The notes under the pieces: generated by a model
Seen by the model: the letters and a program-made list of their open reading frames with translations, nothing else
What the model was told of the DNA's origin: nothing
Databases searched by the model: none
From: Lysobacteraceae bacterium
GTDB taxonomy: Bacteria; Pseudomonadota; Gammaproteobacteria; Xanthomonadales; Rhodanobacteraceae
Direction of reading: 5' to 3'
Assembly: GCA_028866435.1 (NCBI GenBank)
Contig: JAGWIC010000024.1
Span: 1-38,283 of the forward strand
DNA length: 38,283 bases
Program-made: the position numbers and the translations under genes
In this document: positions 1-9,550 of the stretch, one piece after another
Numbering within the stretch: position 1 is the first letter of the stretch
Layout of the letters: each line of letters opens with the position of its first letter

Positions 1-1631
<1,631 letters not shown>

Positions 1632-1668
1632 TAATTAACCGACCGCCAAGGGGGTGCAAGAACCGGAC

Positions 1669-1697
1669 ATTATAGCGATGTGTTGATTTTTTGACCA
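1669..1697 (-). promoter_or_regulatory. Likely sigma-70 promoter of rpoD
   Basis: On the minus strand a perfect TATAAT (plus 1669-1674) lies 17 bases from TGGTCA (plus 1692-1697, 4 of 6 matches to TTGACA). This predicts a start near 1662 and a leader of about 30 bases before the rpoD ATG. It is one of the best promoter matches in the window and the stretch is AT-rich compared with its surroundings. Confidence 0.6.
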
Positions 1698-1731
1698 GTT
1701 TTCAAGGGGAAAATTTTGCACGCCGGAACGC

Positions 1732-1761
1732 AAAAATCGCGCCAGATCGGCAGCTTGGCGC
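1732..1761 (-). terminator. Probable intrinsic terminator of dtd
   Basis: Read on the minus strand, a 6-bp stem (GCGCCA/TGGCGC, plus 1739-1744 and 1756-1761) with an 11-base loop is followed after two bases by five Ts (plus 1732-1736). It lies about 45 bases after the dtd stop and upstream of the rpoD promoter, so it would separate the two genes. The stem is short, so confidence is moderate. Confidence 0.45.
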
Positions 1762-1804
1762 TTATCGCCGGCGCTGTCGCCTGTCGGCGCCTGGCGGCGG
1801 CCGT

Positions 1805-2245
1805 TCAGCCGGTTTCGAGCCAGAAGGTCACCGGCCCGTCGTTCACCAGCTGCACCAGCATATGGGCGCCGAAGCGCCCGGTTTCCACCCCGGCATGGCG
1901 CTCGCGAGCCAGCTCGACCAGCCGGTCGAACCAGCGGCGGCCGTGTTCCGGCGTGGCGGCGGCGCTGAAGCCGGGGCGCATGCCGGAACGGGTGTCCGCG
2001 GCCAGGGTGAACTGGCTCACCAGCAGCAGGCCGCCGCCGGTGTCGCTCAGCGAACGGTTCATCCGGCCCTCGCCATCGGCGAATACGCGGTAGCCCAGCA
2101 GGCGTTCCAGCATGCGGCGGGCCTGCGCCTCGCCGTCGCCGGGCTGCACCGCCACCAGGGCGAGCAGGCCGGGGCCGATCGCGCCGACGGTTTCATCGGC
2201 CACACTGACGCTGGCGGAAACAACGCGCTGGATCAGGGCAATCAT
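1805..2245 (-). CDS. dtd: D-aminoacyl-tRNA deacylase
   Basis: Hydrolyses the ester bond of D-aminoacyl-tRNAs (and Gly-tRNA-Ala), a translation quality-control step in the cytosol. The 146-residue product has the usual family length. It starts [15 protein letters not shown] and carries the [12 protein letters not shown] motif with the catalytic-pocket Ser-Gln-Phe-Thr. It ends [12 protein letters not shown], containing the cross-subunit Gly-cisPro motif. An upstream in-frame ATG would add 51 low-complexity residues not seen in the family, so the start at 2245 is preferred. Transcribed towards rpoD. The divergent neighbour is the acyltransferase at 2385. Confidence 0.96.
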   Translation of the reverse strand: MIALIQRVVSASVSVADETVGAIGPGLLALVAVQPGDGEAQARRMLERLLGYRVFADGEGRMNRSLSDTGGGLLLVSQFTLAADTRSGMRPGFSAAATPEHGRRWFDRLVELARERHAGVETGRFGAHMLVQLVNDGPVTFWLETG

Positions 2246-2384
2246 CGGACTCTCGCCACCGCAGTCGGTAAGGGCGCCGAGAGCATAACCGCAGCGCGCC
2301 ACCATGGCGGTCCCGGCATGGCGTCGATGGGCGACGGCGCCAGCTGCGCCGACCGGGATCGGCAAGTCGTCTACACTGCGCCGG

Positions 2385-3278
2385 ATGCGTGTCGACATTT
2401 ACCTGATCTATCTGCTCCTGCGCCTGCTGGCCAGGCTGCCGCTGCGCGTGCTGCAGGGCCTGGGCGCGGCGCTGGGCCGGCTGGTGCTGTGGCGGCACGG
2501 GCGCACCGCGCACAATACCGGAGTGAACCTGGCCATCGCCCGGCCGCAGCTGGCGCCGGCGGCGCGGGCCCTGCTGCTGCGTCAGGTGATGGAGGAGAGC
2601 GGCAAGTCGATCAGCGAGATCGTCAAGGTCTGGGGCGCCGGTGCCGAACGCGCGCTGACGCTGGTGCGCGAGGTGCGTGGCGAGGCGCTGCTCGACGCCG
2701 CGCTGGCGACCGGCAACGGGGTGATCATCGCCGCGCCGCATCTGGGCTGCTGGGAGCTGCTCAACTACTGGCTGTGCCGCAAGACGCCGATGGCGATCCT
2801 GTACCGGCCGCCGCGGATCGCCGCGGTCGAGGGGCTGTTGCGCAGGGTGCGCGGGGCGCTGGCGCCGGAGCAGATACGCGCCGACGGCGCCGGCGTGCGC
2901 AGCCTGTACAAACGCCTTGCCGCGGGCGGCACGGTGGGCATCCTGCCGGACCAGAAGCCGCGCGCCGGCGAGGGTCGGGTCGCCCCTTTTTTCGGCCGCG
3001 ATGCGCTGACCATGGTGCTGCTGCCGCGGCTGGCCGCGCGCACCGGCGCCACGGTGCTGTTCGCGTTTGCCGAACGCCTGCCCGATGGCGCCGGCTACCG
3101 CGTCCACCTGCTGCCGGCACCCGCCGGCGTGGCCGATGCCGATCTCGGCATCGCCTGCGCGGCGCTGAATCGTGGCGTGCAGGATTGCGTCGAGCTGGCG
3201 TTCGCGCAGTACCAGTGGCAGTACAAGCGTTATTCGGCCGACGGCCTGGTCAGTCCGTACGATCGCGATCAGGGCTAG
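2385..3278 (+). CDS. Lysophospholipid / lipid A acyltransferase, HtrB-LpxL family
   Basis: A 297-residue inner-membrane acyltransferase expected to add a secondary acyl chain to lipid A or a related lipid. The N-terminus (about residues 4-20, [14 protein letters not shown]) is a membrane anchor. The catalytic HX4E motif is HLGCWE at residues 119-124. Further family marks are [25 protein letters not shown] (about 188-196) and [17 protein letters not shown]. The start at ATG 2385 places the protein at family length; an earlier in-frame start would add 27 arginine-rich residues. No Shine-Dalgarno is seen, and a TACACT hexamer at 2372-2377 would place the transcript start almost on the ATG. The 3' end overlaps the convergent TPR gene by 29 bases. 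The neighbouring LPS genes support an envelope role. Which LpxL/LpxM paralogue it is cannot be told. Confidence 0.9.
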   Translation: MRVDIYLIYLLLRLLARLPLRVLQGLGAALGRLVLWRHGRTAHNTGVNLAIARPQLAPAARALLLRQVMEESGKSISEIVKVWGAGAERALTLVREVRGEALLDAALATGNGVIIAAPHLGCWELLNYWLCRKTPMAILYRPPRIAAVEGLLRRVRGALAPEQIRADGAGVRSLYKRLAAGGTVGILPDQKPRAGEGRVAPFFGRDALTMVLLPRLAARTGATVLFAFAERLPDGAGYRVHLLPAPAGVADADLGIACAALNRGVQDCVELAFAQYQWQYKRYSADGLVSPYDRDQG

Positions 3279-3612
3279 CCTGGCCCGCCGCCCCCGCCTG
3301 CTCGAGGCGGCGCAGGAACACCCCCATCTCTTTGCCGGCCTGCTGGTCGCCGCGCTGGCGGGCGACCGCCACGCCCCGGCGCCAGGCGGTGGCCGCGGCC
3401 TCGGGCTGGCCGGCCTCGAGGCAGGCCTTGCCCAGCAGCTTCCAGGCCGCCGAGTAGGCGGGATCGAATTCGAGCGCCCGGCGCAGCTCGTCGACCGCCG
3501 CGCCCGGCTCCGCCGCGGCCAGCAAGGCATTGCCCAGCGAGAAGCGCAGCAGCGCGCCGTCGCGCGGGCCGCCGCATTGCTGGCGCAGGCTGGCGATCAG
3601 TGGCGTGGTCAT
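3250..3612 (-). CDS. Small tetratricopeptide-repeat protein
   Basis: A 120-residue soluble protein with no signal peptide. Residues about 20-90 contain helix-turn-helix repeats with the TPR pattern: LRFSLGNALLAAAEPGAAVDE, then ALEFDPAYSAAWKLLGKACLEAGQPEAA. TPRs mediate protein contacts; no enzymatic motif is visible. The start ATG at 3612 has AGGCGG about 8 bases upstream. It begins 13 bases after the stop of the PMT-like gene at 3626, so it is probably the last gene of that transcription unit. Its final 29 bases overlap the convergent acyltransferase. The function is unknown; a scaffold role in envelope glycosylation is only inference from context. Confidence 0.85.
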   Translation of the reverse strand: MTTPLIASLRQQCGGPRDGALLRFSLGNALLAAAEPGAAVDELRRALEFDPAYSAAWKLLGKACLEAGQPEAAATAWRRGVAVARQRGDQQAGKEMGVFLRRLEQAGAAGQASPDRDRTD

Positions 3613-3625
3613 GCCAGGGCGGCCT

Positions 3626-5353
3626 CTATGGCGGTTCGGTGCGGTGTTCGTCGTCGGCCGGGTAGACCAGGGTGGCGTGCGCCGGTTCCGCCGGCGTATG
3701 GCCGGCGCGCAGGTCGGCCAGCGCGGTGGCCGGCCAGACCACCATCCAGGTCGAACGGAACGGCTGCACCAGCAGGGCGTAGCGCAGGTCGGCCGGCGCC
3801 AGGACCTTGGGGTGCGTCACGATCACGGCGTTCGGGTGGGCGTGCGCGTAGTCCTGCAGCGCCTGATCCCCGAACAGTTCGGTGATCGGCTGGGTCAGCC
3901 GGCCTTCGAAGTGGAACTCGCCTTCGTAGCTGCCCATGTAGGCGATCGGCTGATGCGCCCGTTCGGCGCTGCCCAGCAGCTGCGCTGCCGGCCGCAGGTC
4001 CCAGTGCGACCACAGGGTCAGCGTGAAAAGCGCGTTCAGGCAAAACACGCCAATCAGGCCGGCCACGGCCAGCCGGCGCAGTTCGCCGCGACCGCGCAGC
4101 AGCAACAACAGGCCGAGCAGCAGGAAGATCACGCTGAAATAGCGGCTGTACGGCGCGGTGGCGACGACCCACTCGGCTTGCCAATGGCCGTTGGCCACCA
4201 TCGTCGGCAGCATGAACAGCAGTACCGAGGACACCATGCTGCCGATGCCCAGCGGCCAGGTGCCGAGCCAGGGGTTGTCGGCCAGCCGCGGCTGGCGTTC
4301 GCGCAGCATGGCGATGGCGGCGGCCATCAGCAGCGCGATCCCGGCCAGCTCCGGCAGCGGGTAATACAGCTGCTTGCCGCTGATCGCCGAAAACACGACG
4401 AAGGCGGGCAGCAGCCAGCACAGCGCGAAACGCAGGCCGGTGTCGAGCGGCCGGCGCAGCCTGGCCAGCGCCACCCAGAACCGCGGCCAGCCGCTGAAGG
4501 GGAACAGCAGCACCGGCAGCCACAACAGGTAGAACCAGAACGGCTCGGCGTGGTTCTGCAGGTTCTTGCCCCTGGCCAGCTTGTCGACCACGCGCCCGGC
4601 GGTCTGGGTGAAGAACAGCCGTTCGCGATACGCCTCGCCACCGGCGAACCCGGCCGGCAGCGCCCACGCCAGCAGCAGCGCCAGGCCCAGCAGCAGCGCC
4701 AGTGCGCCGCGGCCATACCAGCGGGCGCGGTGCTGGCGGGCCCAGTCGTTCCACAGCGGCCCGAGCAGCCAGGGAAAGATCACGTGCAGCAGCATCACCG
4801 GCCCCTTGGTCAGCAGGCCCAGGCCGATGCAAAGCCCGAACAGCAGCCAGCGCGGCTCGCTGCGACCGGGCTTCGCGGTAAGGCACAACAGCGCGGCCAG
4901 TACCCACACGGCCAGCAACACGTCGTACATGATCTGCAGGCCGAACAGGAAGGCATAGCTGAAAGCCAGCAGCATCCAGGGGGCCGCCATGGCCATCCAC
5001 GGCCGGGCGGGGAACAGCCGCCGCGCCAGCATCGCGACCAGCACCAGCTGCGTGCCGCCGAACAACACCTCCAGCACGCGTGGCCAGGCGCCGTTGACGC
5101 CGAACACGAACCAGCCGGCCTGGATCAGCCAGAACAGCAGCGGCGCCTTCTCGCTGTAGGGCTGGCCGTTGATGTGCGGCACCAGCCAGTGGCCATGGCT
5201 CCACATGTCCCAGGCCACGGCCAGGGTGCGGGTGGAATACAGCGGCATCGGGCCGTGCGAGAAGATCGCCAGCAAGGCCACCAGCGCCCACAGCGGCAGC
5301 CATGGCCAGACCGCGCGCAGGTGTTCGGAACGGCTATAGGTGCTCACAGACAC
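3626..5353 (-). CDS. PMT/ArnT-family integral membrane glycosyltransferase
   Basis: A 575-residue polytopic protein with about 12 hydrophobic segments and a soluble C-terminal domain (about residues 450-575). The layout fits GT-C enzymes (ArnT, PMT_2) that take a sugar from a polyprenyl-phosphate donor on the periplasmic side. The loop motif PYSEKAPLLFWL (about 64-75) corresponds to the conserved E-K-PP segment. GLLTKGPVMLLHVIFPW and SGKQLYYPLPELAG are further family segments. In the first periplasmic loop the usual acidic residue (D/E before xRY) is replaced: the sequence is LYSTRTLAVAWDMW. The start is GTG 5353, or GTG 5347 two codons later; AAGAG lies upstream of 5353. It lies between the glycerophosphotransferase-like gene and the TPR gene on the same strand. 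The substrate is unknown. Confidence 0.88.
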   Translation of the reverse strand: MSVSTYSRSEHLRAVWPWLPLWALVALLAIFSHGPMPLYSTRTLAVAWDMWSHGHWLVPHINGQPYSEKAPLLFWLIQAGWFVFGVNGAWPRVLEVLFGGTQLVLVAMLARRLFPARPWMAMAAPWMLLAFSYAFLFGLQIMYDVLLAVWVLAALLCLTAKPGRSEPRWLLFGLCIGLGLLTKGPVMLLHVIFPWLLGPLWNDWARQHRARWYGRGALALLLGLALLLAWALPAGFAGGEAYRERLFFTQTAGRVVDKLARGKNLQNHAEPFWFYLLWLPVLLFPFSGWPRFWVALARLRRPLDTGLRFALCWLLPAFVVFSAISGKQLYYPLPELAGIALLMAAAIAMLRERQPRLADNPWLGTWPLGIGSMVSSVLLFMLPTMVANGHWQAEWVVATAPYSRYFSVIFLLLGLLLLLRGRGELRRLAVAGLIGVFCLNALFTLTLWSHWDLRPAAQLLGSAERAHQPIAYMGSYEGEFHFEGRLTQPITELFGDQALQDYAHAHPNAVIVTHPKVLAPADLRYALLVQPFRSTWMVVWPATALADLRAGHTPAEPAHATLVYPADDEHRTEPP

Positions 5354-5407
5354 GGGCAGACTCTTGGCGGATTCGGGGTGATTCTAGCCTGCGCCCCGGA
5401 ACCCGGT

Positions 5408-6439
5408 TCACGCCGGGCCCCAGTAGCCGATGCGCCGGCGCAGCTTGAGTTTGCGCCAGAGGTTGAGTGGCTTGCGCCGCCGGTTGCGCGCACCCGCCTC
5501 GATGAATGCGTCGATCGCCTGCAGCACCCGTTCACTGGAGCGGCCATCGCGCCAGGGATGGATGGCGTCGGCGTAGTCGCGGATCGCCGCCATCAACTCC
5601 GCTGGCCGCGCCAGCGCGCGCTCGATCGCGGGCTCGAACTCGGCCGGATCGTCGATGTCGATCAGCTGCGGTCCGGGCCGGCGGTTCTTGAACGTCACCA
5701 CCGGCTTGCCGGTAAGCAGGAATTCGCTGAGCGCGGAGGAGGTGTCCGAACACATCAGGTCGACCTGCGGGAACAATTCCAGGATGTTGTCGTTTTCGGC
5801 GAAACGCAGGTAGTCGTTCTGCAAGGCCTGGTAGCGTGCCCGCGTCTCGGCGCCCATCTTCGGGTGGAAGGTGACGATCCAGTGCCAGCGACCGTCGCGG
5901 GACAGCCGCTTCACCTCCTCGTACAAGGTCTCGGCCGCGCTCCACGAGGGCGAGAACGTCGAGTGGTAGAGGATGACCGGCGGCCGGCGCACGGCGGGCA
6001 GGCCGCCGGCGATCTCGCGCATGAACGGGTCGAGCTTGGGCCAGCCGGTTTCGGTCACCGCGAAATGCCCGAGCCTGTCGGCCAGCGCGCGGAACTGGCG
6101 GGTGTCGCGCGGGCCGGTGGTGCAATACAGGTCGAAGAAGCCGCGGATGTAGATGTGGCGCGGCTTGCCCGCGTCGAAGCCGTGGAACACCTCGACCTTC
6201 ACCCCGGGGAAGAAGTGCGGCAGGTGGTTTCCCGGCGTCAGCACGGCGATGGGTTGCCAGGCGCGCACCTGGGCGACGTCGAGCAGGCGCTCGCCCTCGA
6301 TCAGGTCCTCGGCGCCCGGGCCGTCGAAGAACCAGGCGGCCTCGTCGCCGCGCGCGCGAATCGCGTCCTGCAGCGGCCGCAGGATGGCCAGCGCATAGCG
6401 CTCGGATCCATACAGGAGGTAGCGTTTTTTGCAAGGCAT
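5408..6439 (-). CDS. CDP-glycerol glycerophosphotransferase-like protein (Glyphos_transf family)
   Basis: A 343-residue, apparently cytosolic or peripheral protein with a GT-B-like organisation. An N-terminal half begins KKRYLLYGSERYALAILRPL. A C-terminal half contains the family segments ILYHSTFSPSWSA, WIVTFHPKM, DLMCSDTSSALSEFLLTGKPVVTFKN and a HPWRDGRSSERV tail. These resemble TagB/TagF/TarF-type polyol-phosphate transferases. The SDTSS-x-SEF-LL-GKPV block is the clearest match. The basic C-terminus (RNRRRKPLNLWRKLKLRRR) could bind the membrane. In a Gram-negative LPS locus the likely role is transfer of a polyol-phosphate or similar group onto an envelope glycan, but the donor is not shown by the sequence. 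It sits 54 bases upstream of the PMT-like gene on the same strand. Confidence 0.85.
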   Translation of the reverse strand: MPCKKRYLLYGSERYALAILRPLQDAIRARGDEAAWFFDGPGAEDLIEGERLLDVAQVRAWQPIAVLTPGNHLPHFFPGVKVEVFHGFDAGKPRHIYIRGFFDLYCTTGPRDTRQFRALADRLGHFAVTETGWPKLDPFMREIAGGLPAVRRPPVILYHSTFSPSWSAAETLYEEVKRLSRDGRWHWIVTFHPKMGAETRARYQALQNDYLRFAENDNILELFPQVDLMCSDTSSALSEFLLTGKPVVTFKNRRPGPQLIDIDDPAEFEPAIERALARPAELMAAIRDYADAIHPWRDGRSSERVLQAIDAFIEAGARNRRRKPLNLWRKLKLRRRIGYWGPA

Positions 6440-6498
6440 GGGCAGTCGTGGCTGGTGGGTTGTGGGTGCGGGCGCCGCAAAATGACGGTGGCGGCGGT

Positions 6499-6558
6499 GC
6501 CCGCATTTTCGCCTCGACCCGTTCCCGCTGGGAGAGAAGGCGAGGGTGCCGTGCGGGC
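6499..6558. repeat. Nested palindromic intergenic element (REP-like)
   Basis: Between the WaaE-like and glycerophosphotransferase-like genes three nested inverted repeats share one centre: GCCCGCA (6499-6505) with TGCGGGC (6552-6558), CGCCT (6510-6514) with AGGCG (6538-6542), and TCCC/GGGA around GCT (6523-6533). The form resembles the dispersed palindromic elements common in xanthomonads. Only one copy is in the window, so repetitiveness is not shown. Confidence 0.4.
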
Positions 6559-6591
6559 CGGCCGGATCATGCCGCGCGGCGAACCGGTGCG

Positions 6592-7410
6592 TCAGCGATC
6601 AATCTGATGCTTGTTCAATAACGCGGTCGCCGAGGCGACCGATGGCGGGTTGTTGACCATCTCGTAATAGCGCATGCGCTTGTAGATGGCGTAGCTGGCG
6701 GCGGTGTGCGCGATCATGAAGCCGCGCCAGCCATCGAGGAAGGCAAGCCGAAACAGGTAATCCTTGGCGAAGGCCGCCACGAACACGAACGGGGATTGCC
6801 ACATCCGCACCGGCTTGCCCTTGTCCAGCCAGTCGCGGCACTTCAGTTCGGTGTAGCGCAACACCTTCAGCTGCTTGTGCACCAGGGTCGGGTTGTTGGT
6901 GTGGTTGAACACGCCGCGCAGGGTGGGCGCCGCACCCTCGAAGCGCAGGGATTCGTGCACGCGGACATCGCTCCAGCGCGCCCGGCCACGGTGATAGAGC
7001 CGCGCCATGCGCTCGCCCATCGCCGGGCGGTACCAGCGCATCGGCGCGCCCATGTAGATCGTGCTGCGCCGCAGGTAGGCCGCCGGCGCGTCGCCGGCCA
7101 TCAGCGCGGGCAGCTGCCGCTGCAGTTCGTCGGTGAGCGCGGGTGAGAGGTATTCGTCCGCGTCGAGCACCAGGATCCAGTCGTGCCGGCATTGGCTGCT
7201 GGCGAAGTTGCGCTGCGCGCCGAAACCCAGCCAGTCCTGGTGCAGCACGCGGGCGCCGTGGGCCTGGGCGATCGCCACGGTGGCGTCGTCGCTGCCCGAA
7301 TCGACCACCAGTTTCTCCGCCGCGAACGGCACGCTGTCCAGACAACGCGCGATGTTGTCGGCCTCGTTGTGGGTGATGACGGCGAGGGTCAGGGGAAGGC
7401 TGGCTGGCAT
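6592..7410 (-). CDS. WaaE/KdtX-type family 2 glycosyltransferase (LPS core)
   Basis: A 272-residue GT2 enzyme of the LPS core beta-1,4-glucosyltransferase (WaaE/KdtX) type, acting on the cytosolic face of the inner membrane. The N-terminus MPASLPLTLAVITHNEADNI is the nucleotide-binding strand. VVDSGSDDATVAIA and VLDADEYLS (DXD-like metal site, about residues 80-88) follow. RLYHRGRARWSDVRVHESL and the C-terminal FLDGWRGFMIAHTAASYAIYKRMRYYEM are typical of this subfamily. The ATG at 7410 has no visible Shine-Dalgarno. A TAGAAT hexamer on the minus strand (plus 7417-7422) would put the transcript start at or next to the start codon. It is the first gene of the minus-strand left arm and is divergent from the GT2 at 7584. 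Confidence 0.92.
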   Translation of the reverse strand: MPASLPLTLAVITHNEADNIARCLDSVPFAAEKLVVDSGSDDATVAIAQAHGARVLHQDWLGFGAQRNFASSQCRHDWILVLDADEYLSPALTDELQRQLPALMAGDAPAAYLRRSTIYMGAPMRWYRPAMGERMARLYHRGRARWSDVRVHESLRFEGAAPTLRGVFNHTNNPTLVHKQLKVLRYTELKCRDWLDKGKPVRMWQSPFVFVAAFAKDYLFRLAFLDGWRGFMIAHTAASYAIYKRMRYYEMVNNPPSVASATALLNKHQIDR

Positions 7411-7583
7411 GCGCGGATTCTAGCCGATCCGTGCCGGTGTACCCGCCGCATGCTGCAACGCAATAGTTCTCGCCGTGGCTGGGCATGGCGTCACACTTGG
7501 GTATGATGTCGAGGCGACGTGAAGGATAGGCGTCGATCAAGGTCAGGGACACATCTTCATGCACGCCAGCCGTCCTCAGGGGG

Positions 7584-8606
7584 ATGATTGTGCGAACAGG
7601 CGACAGCACGAATTGCATGACGGTCGATGCGGAACCCTTGCCAGCGTCGAACGCGCAGCCGCAGGCCGTCGATGCGGAAAGCGGCGGCACGCCAGGCGCG
7701 ACCCGGTTCGCGGTGGTCGTCACCAGTTACAACTACCGCGATTTCGTCATCGAGGCGGTCGAGAGCGCGCTGGCACAGCAGCGGCGGCCGGTGCAGGTCA
7801 TCGTGGTCGACGATGGCTCGACCGACGGCTCCGATGCCCTGTTGCGCGAGCGTTATGCGCACGATGGCCGCGTCACGCTGATCTGCACCGCCAACGGCGG
7901 CCAGCTGGCGGCATTCCAGCGCGGCGTCGCGGCGGTAGCGGCGGACGTCATTTGTTTTCTCGATTCCGACGATCGCTGGGCGCCGGATTACCTGGCGCGG
8001 CTCGGGGGCCTGTACGACGCCCGCGCGGATGTCGACTTCGTTTTTTCCGACCTGCACCTGTTCGACCAGCAGACGCGGGTGATGAAATTCCATGACGGCG
8101 CGGTCGACCTCGGCTATACCGCGATCAGCACCTATATGTTCACCCAGTGGTACGGCGCGCCGACCTCGGCATTGTCGATACGCGCGCCCTGGGCCCGGCG
8201 CGCGCTCGATCTTCCCGACAGCTTCCGCGACACGTGGCGCTTGTCGGCCGACAATTGCCTGGTCTTCGGCTGCAGCGTGCTGGGCGCGCACAAATACTAC
8301 CTGCCGACCGGCTGCGTCGACTATCGCATCCATGGCAAGAATGGCTGGTGGTCGAACCATTCGCCCAGCGTCGAGTACACCAACAAGATGCATTCCGGCG
8401 CGCTGATCAGGCATTACGCCGAAAAGGCGGGGATGGGGCCGGAGTGCGTCGAGTTGTGCAAGCTGGAGTTCCTGACCAAGCCGCACCCGAGCTGGCGCGA
8501 GACCCGCCGCTACGCCAGGCTGGCGATGATGCGGCGGGTATCGCTGCTGCGCAAATGGGAGCGGGCGCTCGGCATCCTGCTGCACGGCTGGAGGGTGCGC
8601 GGATGA
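7584..8606 (+). CDS. Family 2 glycosyltransferase
   Basis: A 340-residue GT-A-fold glycosyltransferase. The first 40 or so residues are variable, then FAVVVTSYNYRDFVIEAVESAL, VIVVDDGSTDGSDAL and ICFLDSDDRWAPDYL (DXD metal site near residue 131) mark the GT2 core. The C-terminal part includes SADNCLVFGCSVLGAHKYY and YRIHGKNGWW. There is no transmembrane segment. The start is uncertain: ATG 7584 directly abuts AGGGGG, so GTG 7590, two codons on and better spaced from that Shine-Dalgarno, may be used instead. It overlaps the next glycosyltransferase by 4 bases (ATGA), implying coupled translation. The acceptor and sugar are unknown; the context points to LPS or another surface polysaccharide. 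Confidence 0.9.
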   Translation: MIVRTGDSTNCMTVDAEPLPASNAQPQAVDAESGGTPGATRFAVVVTSYNYRDFVIEAVESALAQQRRPVQVIVVDDGSTDGSDALLRERYAHDGRVTLICTANGGQLAAFQRGVAAVAADVICFLDSDDRWAPDYLARLGGLYDARADVDFVFSDLHLFDQQTRVMKFHDGAVDLGYTAISTYMFTQWYGAPTSALSIRAPWARRALDLPDSFRDTWRLSADNCLVFGCSVLGAHKYYLPTGCVDYRIHGKNGWWSNHSPSVEYTNKMHSGALIRHYAEKAGMGPECVELCKLEFLTKPHPSWRETRRYARLAMMRRVSLLRKWERALGILLHGWRVRG

Positions 8607-9550
8607 CGCGGCAGGCGACCGCGACCGAGCCGGGGCCAGTGCCGGCGCGGATCAGCGTGGCGGTGATCACCTACAACTGGCCCGAGGCGCTGGAGCTGGT
8701 GCTGCGCTCGCTGGCGGCGCAGACCGAGTTGCCGCATGAGGTGATCGTCACCGACGACGGCTCGCAGCCGGCCACGCGCGACCTGCTGGAGCGGATGGCG
8801 GTGGATTATCCGGTGCGACTGGTGCACCTGTGGCAGGCCGACGACGGTGCGCGCATGAGCCGCGCGCGCAATCGCGCGATCGCCGCGGCGCAGGGCGACT
8901 ATGTGATCCTGCTCGATGGCGACATGCTGGCCGAGCGGAACTTCATCGCCGATCACCGCGCGTTCGCCCGTCGCGGCTGTTTCGTGCAGGGGTCGCGCGT
9001 GCTCACCGATGCGGCGCTGTCGCAGCGCCTGCTGCGGCATGCGCTGGTGATGCCGGGCTTCTTCAGCCGCGGCGTCGGCCGCCGCCGGCATACCCTGCAC
9101 CTGCCGACCCTGGCTGCCTGGTACGCGAGGCCCGGGCGCAAGCGGCGCGGCATCAAGAGCTGCAACATGGCGTTCTGGCGCGACGACCTGCTTGCGATCA
9201 ATGGCTTCAACGAGGCGATGACCGGCTGGGGCCGCGAGGACACCGAGCTGGCCGCGCGCGCCTTCCACCTGGGCCTGCTGCGCCGCGACCTGCGTTTCAG
9301 CGCGCTGGCGACCCACCTGTACCACCAGACCCGCAAGCAGCTGGTCGACAACCCCAATGACCGGATTCTTGACGCGACCCGCGCCGGTCAGCTGGTTCGC
9401 TGCGAGCTTGGCCTCGATCAGCACCTGGCCGAATTCACCCGGGCACCGCCGGATATCCGTGCGCCGCGCGGGCAACCGCGGGCGGCGATCAGGACTGCGG
9501 CTTCAGCGCCTCGGTTGCCGGTGGCGGCTGGCCGGCCGACTCCGGGGTGA
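8603..9550 (+). CDS. Family 2 glycosyltransferase with C-terminal galactosyltransferase-like (7C) segment
   Basis: A 315-residue GT2 enzyme. ISVAVITYNWPEALELVLRS, VIVTDDGSQPATRDLL and YVILLDGDMLAERNFI (DXD about residues 100-102) form the donor site. SCNMAFWRDDLLAINGFNEA and GWGREDTELAARAF (about 209-222) match the Glyco_transf_7C segment seen in bacterial galactosyl/GalNAc-transferase-like enzymes. ATG 8603 overlaps the upstream stop as ATGA and has GGAGGG in front, so the start is well supported. The last 62 bases overlap the convergent WbbL-like gene. Residues after about 280 are low-complexity (proline, alanine, arginine), so the tail may be dispensable. The acceptor is unknown. Confidence 0.9.
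   Translation: MTRQATATEPGPVPARISVAVITYNWPEALELVLRSLAAQTELPHEVIVTDDGSQPATRDLLERMAVDYPVRLVHLWQADDGARMSRARNRAIAAAQGDYVILLDGDMLAERNFIADHRAFARRGCFVQGSRVLTDAALSQRLLRHALVMPGFFSRGVGRRRHTLHLPTLAAWYARPGRKRRGIKSCNMAFWRDDLLAINGFNEAMTGWGREDTELAARAFHLGLLRRDLRFSALATHLYHQTRKQLVDNPNDRILDATRAGQLVRCELGLDQHLAEFTRAPPDIRAPRGQPRAAIRTAASAPRLPVAAGRPTPG

Noticed and set aside
1699-1708. CCCTTGAAAA upstream of rpoD (minus strand) as a heat-shock sigma-32 -35 box
   Set aside because: The -35 match is good, but no CCCCAT-like -10 element occurs at 13-17 bases, so a heat-shock promoter is not supported.
3530-6607. A plus-strand open frame of 1,025 codons antisense to the PMT-like and glycerophosphotransferase-like genes
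   Set aside because: A low-complexity Gln/Arg/His/Gly-rich product with no recognisable domains; a shadow of the minus-strand genes.
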